The notes below the pieces were generated by a model. It did no database searches. It saw only the letters and a program-made list of their open reading frames with translations, and was not told the DNA's origin. DNA of 64,000 bases from Arthrobacter subterraneus (GTDB lineage: Bacteria; Actinomycetota; Actinomycetes; Actinomycetales; Micrococcaceae). Where the stretch lies: the NCBI RefSeq assembly GCF_900099735.1, contig NZ_FNDT01000002.1, forward strand, positions 124,001 to 188,000. The letters are read 5' to 3'. This document shows positions 40,157 through 47,594 of this stretch, piece by piece. Both the position numbers and the translations under genes were made by a program. Position 1 is the first letter of the stretch. Every line of letters begins with the position of its first letter.

Positions 40157-41321
40157 ACGTCCGCCCGGCAGGCGGCCGGCGGTGGTGCTCTGCCGGCGTA
40201 CCCCGTTCGGCCGCCTGCGTGGCGCCTTCGCAACGGTTGAGGTCCACGATCTCCTTGCGGGTGTGCTGGCCGCCGTCCTGCGGGATGCGGAGCTGCCGGC
40301 CGGGGAGATTGATGACGTCATCATCGGCAACGCCGCCGGGGGCGGAGGGAATGTCGCACGGCTGGCCGCACTCACTGCGGGCCTCCCGGCAACGGTGACC
40401 GGCATCACCCTCGACCGGCAGTGCGCCTCAGGCCTGGACGCCATCGTGCATGCCTGCCGGCTGGTGGAGTCGGGGGCCGGCTCCTGGTATCTGGCCGGGG
40501 GAGCGGAGAGCTGCAGCACGGCACCGCTGCGGGCACACCGGTTGACCTCCGTGCCGGATGCCCCGGACTTCTATACGCGCGCGAGGTTCGCTCCGGACTC
40601 GCACGGCGATCCCGACGCCGGTGAGGCGGCTGAAAATGTTGCCGCCGCCTTCGGTATCGGGCGCCCGGAGCAGGACGCGTTTGCCCTGCGCAGCCACAGC
40701 CGCACGGCGGCCGCACGGGGGCTGATGGCAGCGGAGATAGTTCCCGTGAACGGATACGGAACGGACCAGACCGGGCGCCGCGGCATGTCAGCCCAACTGC
40801 TCGGCCGTTTCCCGCCGGCCTTCCGCGCAGATGGAACCGTCACGGCGGGCAACTCCTGCGCCGACGCGGACGGCGCGGTGGTGGCCCTCGTCACCAGTAC
40901 TGAAAGGGCCGCCGCTGCGGGCTTCACCCGGGTTCTGGAGTTCCACGGTTCAGCCAGCGCGGGCAGCGAGCCCGCACTGTTCGGCATCGCCGGGGCGCAT
41001 GCGGTGGGGAAACTCCTCGGAGGGCTGCAGCTGAGCCCCGGCAACATCACCGGCTGGGAATACAACGAGGCGTTCGCCGCACAGGTTCTCGCCTCTGCCC
41101 AGCTCATCGGCATCGCTCCCGAGAAGCTCAACCTGCACGGCGGAGCATTGGCCTACGGCCACCCGTACGGAGCGTCCGGCGCCATGCTCGTGGCCAACCT
41201 CCTCCGCCGCGTATCAGTCCCGGGCGGCAGGCCGGACGGCGTCGGCTGGTCCGTCGCGGCGGTCAGCGCTGCGGGCGGCGTGGGTACGGCCGCGGCCTTC
41301 CGGCCGCTGACGCTCCGGTAG
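40137..41321 (+). CDS. Thiolase family protein lacking the second catalytic Cys
   Basis: A 394-residue thiolase fold. The nucleophile is C96 in DRQCASGLDA, NEAF is present in WEYNEAFAAQ, and H342 lies in AYGHPYGASGA. The C-terminal motif, normally CIGGGxG, reads SAAGGVG, so the second active-site Cys is Ser (about residue 377). Acyl transfer to C96 may still occur, but proton shuttling would differ. GGAGG lies upstream of the ATG at 40137; an in-frame GTG at 40128 is an alternative. Overlap with the ligase gene makes the two a functional pair. Normal thiolases cleave or form 3-ketoacyl-CoA. Confidence 0.9.
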   Translation: MNFPPDERPPGRRPAVVLCRRTPFGRLRGAFATVEVHDLLAGVLAAVLRDAELPAGEIDDVIIGNAAGGGGNVARLAALTAGLPATVTGITLDRQCASGLDAIVHACRLVESGAGSWYLAGGAESCSTAPLRAHRLTSVPDAPDFYTRARFAPDSHGDPDAGEAAENVAAAFGIGRPEQDAFALRSHSRTAAARGLMAAEIVPVNGYGTDQTGRRGMSAQLLGRFPPAFRADGTVTAGNSCADADGAVVALVTSTERAAAAGFTRVLEFHGSASAGSEPALFGIAGAHAVGKLLGGLQLSPGNITGWEYNEAFAAQVLASAQLIGIAPEKLNLHGGALAYGHPYGASGAMLVANLLRRVSVPGGRPDGVGWSVAAVSAAGGVGTAAAFRPLTLR

Positions 41322-41339
41322 GGCTGACGCTCCGGTTGG
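41306..41339 (+). repeat. 17-bp tandem duplication across the thiolase stop codon
   Basis: GCTGACGCTCCGGTAGG (41306-41322) is followed directly by GCTGACGCTCCGGTTGG (41323-41339), identical at 16 of 17 positions. The first copy contains the TAG stop of the thiolase gene. Confidence 0.8.
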
Positions 41340-41354
41340 ACGGTTCTGCAGCGG

Positions 41355-41377
41355 CTCCCCGCTTCCCCCTGCGGGAG
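41355..41377. terminator. Weak hairpin between thiolase and bioN
   Basis: CTCCCCGC (41355-41362) pairs with GCGGGAG (41371-41377) with one bulged base and an 8-nt loop. It lies between two convergent operons and may act on both. Confidence 0.4.
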
Positions 41378-41406
41378 GATCCTGTCGGACAACTGCGGCC
41401 GGGCAA

Positions 41407-42081
41407 TTAGCCCCGGAAGGCATCCGGCGCGTCACCGGGGAGTGCGCCGTCGTCGTCGTGTTCCGGGTCGGCGAGTCCGCGAGCCGCCAGTGCCTCGCCC
41501 GTCTGCTGGGCATAGGCCACCGCACCGATGAAGACCGGAAGGATCAGCGCACGCGGACTGCGCTCCAGGCCGCGCGCCCTGGCGGCGTCCCGGGAATCCT
41601 CTGCCGCACCGACCAGGTAGGGAATGCTGCGGAGCATCAGTGCGACGGTCAGTCCGAAACGTTCAGGATCCGCACCGAACCGCTTCAGCGGGTGGGCCAG
41701 CAGCACCAAGCCGTCGAGGAGCCGCTGGCTCTCGGTTGTGAGGGTCACCAGCAGGGCGGCAAGGACACACACCACGATGTTCCCCACCACGATGAACGCG
41801 GTCAGGGGGCCGGCGTTGAACCACTGGAAAGCGCCGAGAATGAGGATCAGCGGCCACATCCGGGCGAGCGGCCGGACCAGTTCCCGCACGGTCAGGCGGG
41901 CGCCGGCCAGGTAGGCGAGGATCACCAGGCCGAGAGCCCCGAGGGTGACCCACGGCGACCACAGGGTGAGCACCAGGACCGAGAGCACCGCCACCGGGAT
42001 GAACTTTGCCCACAGCGGCGCAGCATGGAGCACCGACGTCCGCTCAACGTAGGCGCCGAGGAGGCTGGCGTGTCCCCTCAC
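41407..42081 (-). CDS. bioN: Energy-coupling factor transporter transmembrane protein (biotin transporter T subunit)
   Basis: A 224-residue membrane protein with about five hydrophobic segments and the two Ala-Arg-Gly coupling motifs of EcfT proteins, at residues 169-171 (ARARGLERS) and 200-202 (LAARGLAD). It couples ATP hydrolysis by BioM to movement of the BioY substrate subunit. The GTG start overlaps the bioM stop by 4 nt (GTGA). The order bioY-bioM-bioN equals that of Corynebacterium bioYMN. Confidence 0.92.
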   Translation of the reverse strand: MRGHASLLGAYVERTSVLHAAPLWAKFIPVAVLSVLVLTLWSPWVTLGALGLVILAYLAGARLTVRELVRPLARMWPLILILGAFQWFNAGPLTAFIVVGNIVVCVLAALLVTLTTESQRLLDGLVLLAHPLKRFGADPERFGLTVALMLRSIPYLVGAAEDSRDAARARGLERSPRALILPVFIGAVAYAQQTGEALAARGLADPEHDDDGALPGDAPDAFRG

Positions 42082-42788
42082 CGCCGTCCCTCTGCGGCTG
42101 CCCCGTGGAGGCTGAGTTCCCGGTACGCGGCCACCGCGTCGGCGGGCGCGCCGTCGAAGACGATCCTGCCTGAGTCCACCACCAGGGTTCGCTCGGCCTC
42201 CCGGGCGAACTCGAGTGAGTGGGTCGTGAAAATGACCTGCTGGTCGAGGCTGCGGAAAAGGCTGCGCACCCGCGCTTCATTCCGGAGATCCAGGAGGGTG
42301 GTGGGTTCATCGGCAACCAGGACCACAGGGTCGCAGGCCAGCACCACCGCCAGCGCGAGGAGCTGGCGTTCACCTCCGGAGAGATCGTAGACGCTTTGGT
42401 CCGCCAGATGGGCGAGGCCGAACCGTTCCAGGACCTTTTCCGCCGCCGCGCGCCGTTCTCCCCGGTGCCGGTGGCGTCGGCGCAGGGAAAGCTCGACGTC
42501 CTCACGCCCGGTGGGCATGACGAGCTGGGACAACGGGTCCGTGAACATGAACCCCACGCTGCGGCGCACGGCGGAACCGCGCCGCGCAGTGTCGAGGCCA
42601 TTCACTGACACGCGCCCCGAGGTGGGCAGCACCAGCGAGTTGATCAGCTTGAGCAGGGTCGACTTGCCCGAACCGTTAGCCCCGATGATGCTGATGCGCT
42701 TCTCGCCCAGGAACAGGTCCAGCGGGGCAAGGATCTGCCGTGTTGCCGGATGCTCGGCCTGGACGGCTGCGCCGTCGAACTGGATCAT
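42078..42788 (-). CDS. bioM: Energy-coupling factor ABC ATPase (biotin transporter A subunit)
   Basis: A 236-residue cytoplasmic ATPase. Walker A is GANGSGKST near residues 36-44, followed by FTDPLSQLVMPTGREDVE (Q-loop region), signature DLSGGERQ, Walker B VLVADEPTTLLD, and His in TTHSLEFA. Only one A subunit is present, so it probably acts as a homodimer, as in BioMNY systems. It is 5 nt downstream of bioY and overlaps bioN by 4 nt. Confidence 0.92.
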   Translation of the reverse strand: MIQFDGAAVQAEHPATRQILAPLDLFLGEKRISIIGANGSGKSTLLKLINSLVLPTSGRVSVNGLDTARRGSAVRRSVGFMFTDPLSQLVMPTGREDVELSLRRRHRHRGERRAAAEKVLERFGLAHLADQSVYDLSGGERQLLALAVVLACDPVVLVADEPTTLLDLRNEARVRSLFRSLDQQVIFTTHSLEFAREAERTLVVDSGRIVFDGAPADAVAAYRELSLHGAAAEGRR

Positions 42789-42793
42789 GCGGA

Positions 42794-43429
42794 TCAGGAC
42801 CGGCGTGCCGGACGGGACTGAAGCCGCGGGAACGCCTTGACGACGCTGAGTCCGATCGCGGCCGCTGCCAGATTTTTCAGGATGTCCCCGGGAAGGAAGA
42901 CGACGTCGGCCGCTACGGCAGCCGCGAGATCCAGCTTTGCGTTGATCATCATGCCGACAATGCCGAACGGATGCGTAATGAGGAGGCTGGTGGCGGTGCA
43001 GGCTGCAAAGAGGGCAAGGAAGCGGAAGCGGTCAAAGCGTCGGAAAACGATGCGCGCGAGGAAACCCACTGCGAACGCGGCGATCGGGAAGGCGATGATG
43101 TAACCGGCGGAAGGGCCGAACAGGACTCCGATGCCGCCGCGGAACTGGCTGAAGATCGGCAGCCCGGCCAGGGCCACGGCCACATACAGGCTCAGGGCGG
43201 CACCGGCCCGCCACGGACCGAGCACAATTCCAGTCACCATGATGGCCAGGGTCTGCAGGGTGATGGGCACCCCCACCTGGCCCACCGGGATAGCGGGTAG
43301 GATGGCACTGGCCGCCACAACGGCTGCGAACACCGCGATCAGCGACAGATCGGTCGCATTCCAGGACGTGCGGGCCCGGGCCGGAGTGCCGGCGGGTGTG
43401 GGGTGCGGAGCCGGATTGGTCTGTTGCAT
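42794..43429 (-). CDS. bioY: Biotin transporter substrate-binding protein BioY
   Basis: A 211-residue S component with six predicted membrane segments. QVGVPITLQTLAIMVTGIVLG and GPSAGYIIAFPIAAF are characteristic BioY sequences around the biotin site, and the hydrophilic N-terminal about 25 residues are variable. It confers biotin specificity on the BioMN module. The ATG at 43429 has a weak ribosome binding site. A TAATCT -10 candidate (43483-43478) would give a 40-nt leader, and a 17-bp palindrome overlaps its -35 position. Presence of an importer suggests reliance on external biotin; no biotin synthesis gene is in the window. Confidence 0.94.
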   Translation of the reverse strand: MQQTNPAPHPTPAGTPARARTSWNATDLSLIAVFAAVVAASAILPAIPVGQVGVPITLQTLAIMVTGIVLGPWRAGAALSLYVAVALAGLPIFSQFRGGIGVLFGPSAGYIIAFPIAAFAVGFLARIVFRRFDRFRFLALFAACTATSLLITHPFGIVGMMINAKLDLAAAVAADVVFLPGDILKNLAAAAIGLSVVKAFPRLQSRPARRS

Positions 43430-43505
43430 CGTGAAGCTTTCTGTGGGATCTACACAACGGTGAGCTGCTACTTACCGAGATTAGTGCCGAAAGAACCAAA
43501 CGCTT

Positions 43506-43522
43506 TTGTAGGGTTCCTACAA
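43506..43522. promoter_or_regulatory. 17-bp palindrome between bioY and the ABC-F gene, candidate operator
   Basis: TTGTAGG-GTT-CCTACAA has perfect 7-bp arms. It covers the -35 position of the bioY promoter candidate on the minus strand and runs into TACAAT (43518-43523), a good -10 for the ABC-F gene on the plus strand. It does not match the BioQ, BioR or BirA sites I know. Confidence 0.6.
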
Positions 43523-43523
43523 T
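43518..43523 (+). promoter_or_regulatory. Candidate -10 element of the ABC-F gene
   Basis: TACAAT is a near-consensus -10 hexamer 47 nt upstream of the GTG at 43571. It overlaps the right arm of the palindrome. Confidence 0.5.
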
Positions 43524-43570
43524 TTTGAGGCCCGGCCCATGATGCCGGAACAGGGAAAGGCCCAGTCACT

Positions 43571-45169
43571 GTGATTACCGTGTCGAATCTTGAACTGCGC
43601 GCGGGCGCACGGCTACTGATGGACCAGGTGTCCTTCCGGGTAGACCGGGGAGACAAGATCGGACTCGTCGGCCGCAACGGAGCCGGCAAGACCACCCTCA
43701 CCCGTGTTCTCGCCGGTGAGGGACTCCCGGCTGCGGGCTCGGTGACCCGGACCGGCGAGATCGGCTACCTGCCGCAGGACCCCCGGACGCCCAACATGGA
43801 GCAGCTGGCCCGCGACCGGATTCTCTCGGCCCGCAACCTGGACGTTGTGGTGGGGAAGCTCAGGGAGACGCAGGACCAGATGGCCAGCGAGGACCCGAAG
43901 GTTCGAGACAAGGCGATGGGCCGCTACGACCGCCTGGAAAGCGAATTCCTGGCGCACGGCGGGTACGCCGCAGAAGCGGAGGCCGCAGCGATTTCCTCGA
44001 ATCTCGCCCTGCCCGAGCGCATCCTCAACCAGCCGCTGAAGACCCTCTCCGGTGGTCAGCGCCGGCGGGTCGAGCTCGCCCGCATCCTCTACTCCGGTGC
44101 GGAGACCATGCTCCTGGATGAGCCGACCAACCACCTGGATGCGGACTCCATCACCTGGCTGCGCGACTTCCTGAAGAACCACCAGGGCGGCCTCATCGTC
44201 ATCAGCCACGACGTCGACCTGCTCGAGGCGACCGTGAACAAGGTCTTCCACCTGGACGCCAACCGCTCCACGATCGACCTCTACAACATGGGCTGGAAGC
44301 GGTATGTGCAGCAGCGTGAAACCGATGAACGCGCGCGGAAGCGCGAGCGGGCCAACACCGAGAAGAAGGCCCAGGTACTGATCGACCAGGCCAACAAGAT
44401 GCGAGCCAAGGCCACCAAGGCCGTGGCGGCGCAGAACATGGCCAAGCGCGCCGAGCGGATGCTCTCCGGCCTGGACGCCGTGCGCGCCTCCGACCGGGTT
44501 GCCGCGCTGCGTTTCCCGGAACCTGCACCCTGCGGGCGTACTCCGATGACCGCGGAGGGCCTGAGCAAGTCCTACGGCTCGCTGGAGATTTTCACCGACG
44601 TTGACCTGGCCATCGACCGGGGATCCAAGGTGGTGATCCTCGGGCTCAACGGTGCGGGCAAGACCACGCTGCTGCGCATGCTCGCGGGCGTCGACCAGCC
44701 GGATACCGGGAAAATCGTCCCGGGACACGGACTGAAGGTGGGCTACTACGCTCAGGAGCATGAAACCCTCGATACCGAGCGGACGGTCCTGGAAAACATG
44801 AGGTCCTCAGCACCGGACATGCGCGATGCCGAGGTGCGCGGCATCCTCGGATCGTTCCTCTTCTCAGGCGACGACGTCGACAAGCCGGCCGGAGTACTCT
44901 CCGGCGGTGAAAAAACGCGCCTGGCACTGGCAACCATCGTGGCGTCCTCGGCCAACGTGCTGCTCCTCGACGAACCGACCAACAACCTGGACCCCGCCAG
45001 CCGTGCGGAAATCCTCGGAGCGCTGCGGAACTACTCCGGCGCCGTTGTCCTTGTCAGCCACGATGAGGGAGCCGTGGACGCGCTCAACCCGGAACGGGTG
45101 GTGCTGCTGCCCGACGGCGTCGAGGACCTCTGGAACGACGATTACCTCGAACTGGTGACCCTGGCCTAG
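43571..45169 (+). CDS. ABC-F family ATPase (ribosome-associated)
   Basis: A 532-residue protein with two ABC domains and no membrane segments. Walker A motifs are GRNGAGKTT near residue 34 and GLNGAGKTT near 357; signatures are TLSGGQRRR and LSGGEKTRLA; both Walker B motifs read LLLDEPTNHLD or LLLDEPTNNLD. A charged linker rich in Arg and Lys (about residues 245-300) joins them. ABC-F proteins act on the ribosome, as translation factors or antibiotic-protection proteins; the short linker gives no clear resistance signature. GGGAAAGG lies upstream of the GTG. The stop shares CTAG with the convergent SURF1 stop. Confidence 0.94.
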   Translation: MITVSNLELRAGARLLMDQVSFRVDRGDKIGLVGRNGAGKTTLTRVLAGEGLPAAGSVTRTGEIGYLPQDPRTPNMEQLARDRILSARNLDVVVGKLRETQDQMASEDPKVRDKAMGRYDRLESEFLAHGGYAAEAEAAAISSNLALPERILNQPLKTLSGGQRRRVELARILYSGAETMLLDEPTNHLDADSITWLRDFLKNHQGGLIVISHDVDLLEATVNKVFHLDANRSTIDLYNMGWKRYVQQRETDERARKRERANTEKKAQVLIDQANKMRAKATKAVAAQNMAKRAERMLSGLDAVRASDRVAALRFPEPAPCGRTPMTAEGLSKSYGSLEIFTDVDLAIDRGSKVVILGLNGAGKTTLLRMLAGVDQPDTGKIVPGHGLKVGYYAQEHETLDTERTVLENMRSSAPDMRDAEVRGILGSFLFSGDDVDKPAGVLSGGEKTRLALATIVASSANVLLLDEPTNNLDPASRAEILGALRNYSGAVVLVSHDEGAVDALNPERVVLLPDGVEDLWNDDYLELVTLA

Positions 45170-45987
45170 AGGCCCCGGGCATCGAGAATGGCGTCCTCTT
45201 CCTCTTCGGATGAAGGCCGCCGTCGTGCCCGTGCGGGCACCGGGGGTGCGCCCGCGTCTTCATGGTCGATGAGGTACTGCTGACGGGCTGCATAGCCCAG
45301 TCCCACGAACAAGAGGACGCCGAACGCAAACCACTGCATCGAGTAGGACAGATGCGGTCCGAGGTCGATGGCGGGCTTTGCCGGTGCAACCGGCGCGGTT
45401 GCGGGGGCGGGTGTTTCGCTGGCCAGCAGCCCGTAGGCGGCGGTGGACACCGGGTACCCAAGCTGTTCCCTGTACTCGGCCAGGTCGATCGAGGCCAGTT
45501 GCCCGGCGGGCGCTGAGCGGTCAAGGGCGGGCTCTGCCGGCCGGATGCGCGCGACGACGGTGACCTCGCCGTCCGGTGCCGGTGGAACGTCGTCGGGGCG
45601 GCCGGCCTGATCATTGCCGATGGGCAGCCACCCACGGTTTATGACGACGGCGGTGCCGTCCTTCAGCTTCAAGGGAACCAGCACCTCGTACCCGGGACGG
45701 CCGTTGAGCGGACGGTTGCGGACAATGCGCTGTCCGGCGGAGTCATATTCCCCTACAAGGGTGACCGGGGTCCATTCGGCGTTTTCCTCGAAGGCCTCGA
45801 AGAACTCCGGGGAGTAGGGGACAGGGGTCCGGTCATAGTTGGCCTGTACCGTGTTGACGGTCGCAGCCGCCTGGTCACGCCGGTCCAGCTGCCACAGCCC
45901 CAGCGCGGTGCAGGCGGCAGCAAGGACCAGCACAAGCGCCAGCCAGCCGAACCAGCGGGGTGTCGCCAGATATCTCAGGATGTTCAC
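45166..45987 (-). CDS. SURF1 family cytochrome c oxidase biogenesis protein
   Basis: A 273-residue membrane protein with the SURF1 layout: N-terminal transmembrane helix (about residues 14-34) ending in LGLWQLDRR, a periplasm-facing domain containing NRPLNGRPGYEVLVPL and VVINRGWLP, and a second helix near residue 235 with YSMQWFAFGVLLFVG. It assists insertion of heme A into oxidase, matching ctaA and ctaB in the window. I prefer GTG 45987, which overlaps the upstream stop (GTGA); an ATG at 46029 would overlap that gene further. It is the last gene of a three-gene overlapping operon. Confidence 0.92.
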   Translation of the reverse strand: MNILRYLATPRWFGWLALVLVLAAACTALGLWQLDRRDQAAATVNTVQANYDRTPVPYSPEFFEAFEENAEWTPVTLVGEYDSAGQRIVRNRPLNGRPGYEVLVPLKLKDGTAVVINRGWLPIGNDQAGRPDDVPPAPDGEVTVVARIRPAEPALDRSAPAGQLASIDLAEYREQLGYPVSTAAYGLLASETPAPATAPVAPAKPAIDLGPHLSYSMQWFAFGVLLFVGLGYAARQQYLIDHEDAGAPPVPARARRRPSSEEEEDAILDARGL

Positions 45988-46244
45988 GGTGCGGCCGGAC
46001 TGCCTTCCAGCGGCAGCGTCTGCTTCCATAACCCCCGCGTGGTCAGATACTCCTGGAGCCACTCACGGTGCTCGGAGCAGGCCAGCCACACCTTCCGGCG
46101 TTCCGGTGTATGGATGCGGGGGTTGTTCCAGAGGAGCTGCCAGGACGCGCTCTGCCGGCAGGCCTTCCGGGAACACACGGGGGCACCGGGTTCGCCCGCT
46201 GCGGGGGAGGGCTTTGCACCCGGGAGCTGATCGAAAATGCTCAC
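45984..46244 (-). CDS. Small conserved Cys/His protein upstream of SURF1
   Basis: An 86-residue protein of no assigned function that I recognise only as a recurring neighbour of SURF1 in Arthrobacter-like genomes. CSRKACRQSASW near residues 24-35 and LACSEHREWL near 54-63 could together supply three Cys and one His for a zinc or other metal site. No signal peptide or membrane segment is visible. The GTG start overlaps the DUF3099 stop and its own stop overlaps SURF1, each by 4 nt, and GGAGCGGC precedes the GTG. A metallochaperone-like role in oxidase assembly is speculation from context. Confidence 0.8.
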   Translation of the reverse strand: MSIFDQLPGAKPSPAAGEPGAPVCSRKACRQSASWQLLWNNPRIHTPERRKVWLACSEHREWLQEYLTTRGLWKQTLPLEGSPAAP

Positions 46245-46699
46245 GCCGCTCCTTCCTTCCTGCCGGTTTCCGTATCCGAATGCGTACCCGTATCCGGTTG
46301 CCCACCCTGTTCCTCGACGATTTCGCCCTGGAGCGTGACTGGTTCCCCTGCCTGGGCAGCGCCGGGGGCCGGCGCCTCGAGTTCGGGCGCAGGTGCGCGG
46401 TCCAGCAGAGAGTCGCTGTGCGCGAGGTTACTGGTGTCGCTTCCGCCGTTTGCGATGATCACCGCAAAGTAGGGCAGGAAAACGGCCCCGGCAATCATGA
46501 CCCACTGCAGCCAGCCCTCCACCACGAACACCAGGATCAGGCACACCATCCGGATACCCATGGATACGGAGTACTTGATCATCCGCTGGCGCATCTCATC
46601 ACTGTGCGCCTCGCGGGCATCACTGATGTTATGGATTTCCGGGCGGCGCTTTGACTGATGGCTCAGCTTGATCATCACACTCCAAGGGGACTCTTCCAT
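46241..46699 (-). CDS. DUF3099 family membrane protein
   Basis: A 152-residue protein matching DUF3099: a short cytoplasmic segment with HNISDAREAHSDEMRQRM, two adjacent transmembrane helices (about residues 45-65 and 68-88), then an acidic, proline- and alanine-rich tail. Function is unknown. ATG 46699 has GGAG at good spacing; ATG 46675 is an alternative start. It is first in the operon with the 86-residue protein and SURF1, which hints at a link with respiratory assembly. Confidence 0.85.
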   Translation of the reverse strand: MEESPWSVMIKLSHQSKRRPEIHNISDAREAHSDEMRQRMIKYSVSMGIRMVCLILVFVVEGWLQWVMIAGAVFLPYFAVIIANGGSDTSNLAHSDSLLDRAPAPELEAPAPGAAQAGEPVTLQGEIVEEQGGQPDTGTHSDTETGRKEGAA

Positions 46700-46790
46700 T
46701 GTCTCACTCCGTCAGCCGTTGTTAAAGTTCCCGCCCTCGCCGCTAGGATCGTACGGATGCAGGCACCGCTGACTGACGAAAGGACCCTCC

Positions 46791-47534
46791 ATGCAGGAAA
46801 ACACCGCCGCTGGAACGCCAGAACAGAAGACCGGGCGAAGCGTCCTGGTGACGGGCGGCAACCGCGGGATCGGGCTGGCCATCGCGCAGTCCTTCCTCGC
46901 CAACGGCGACCGGGTAGCCATCACCCACCGCAGCGGTGACGTTCCGCCCGGCATGCTCGGGGTGAAGGCTGACGTCACGGACACCGCGCAGATCGATGCT
47001 GCGTTCGCGGAGGTCGAGGAGGCGCACGGGCCGGTGGAGGTGCTCATTGCCAACGCCGGTATCACGCGGGACACCCTCCTGCTGCGCATGAGCGAGTCGG
47101 ACTTCACCGACGTGGTCGACACCAACCTCACCGGTGCATTCCGCGTCATCAAGCGCGCCAGCAGGGGAATGATCCGCCTGCGCAAGGGACGCATCGTGCT
47201 CATTTCCTCCGTTTCCGGTCTCTACGGCGCACCGGGCCAGATCAACTACTCCGCCTCGAAGGCGGGCCTGGTGGGTATTGCCCGGTCACTCACCCGTGAA
47301 CTCGGATCGCGGGGGATCACCTGCAACGTCGTCGCACCCGGCTTCATCAACACGGACATGACGGCCGCCCTCCCGGCTGAAACCCAGCAGAACTACCTCT
47401 CCTCGATTCCGGCGGGACGGTTCGCCGAGTCGGATGAAGTGGCCAACGTGGTCCGCTGGGTCGCCAGCGATGAGGCGGCGTATATCTCTGGCGCGGTCAT
47501 CCCCGTTGACGGCGGCCTCGGAATGGGCCACTGA
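46791..47534 (+). CDS. fabG: 3-oxoacyl-ACP reductase, FabG-type SDR
   Basis: A 247-residue short-chain dehydrogenase. The NADPH motif is TGGNRGIG, NAG is in IANAGITRD, and the catalytic Ser-Tyr-Lys is complete in ISSVSGLYGAPGQINYSASKAG. FVAPGFINTDM-type downstream sequence (VVAPGFINTDMT) is characteristic of FabG, which reduces 3-oxoacyl-ACP in fatty acid elongation. In mycobacteria fabG1 precedes inhA; here the next gene is an unusual SDR, not an obvious enoyl reductase. AAAGGACCCTCC precedes the ATG, and TAGGAT near 46744 may be the promoter. Confidence 0.92.
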   Translation: MQENTAAGTPEQKTGRSVLVTGGNRGIGLAIAQSFLANGDRVAITHRSGDVPPGMLGVKADVTDTAQIDAAFAEVEEAHGPVEVLIANAGITRDTLLLRMSESDFTDVVDTNLTGAFRVIKRASRGMIRLRKGRIVLISSVSGLYGAPGQINYSASKAGLVGIARSLTRELGSRGITCNVVAPGFINTDMTAALPAETQQNYLSSIPAGRFAESDEVANVVRWVASDEAAYISGAVIPVDGGLGMGH

Positions 47535-47594
47535 CGCAGAGCAATTCACCGACCTACCCCAGCAGGACCAACAGAATCAAGGAGACACCCACCC

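Noticed and set aside
42794-43429. Possible queuosine or thiamine specificity of the ECF transporter
   Set aside because: The membrane subunit has BioY-specific sequence blocks and the bioYMN order, and no riboswitch precedes it.
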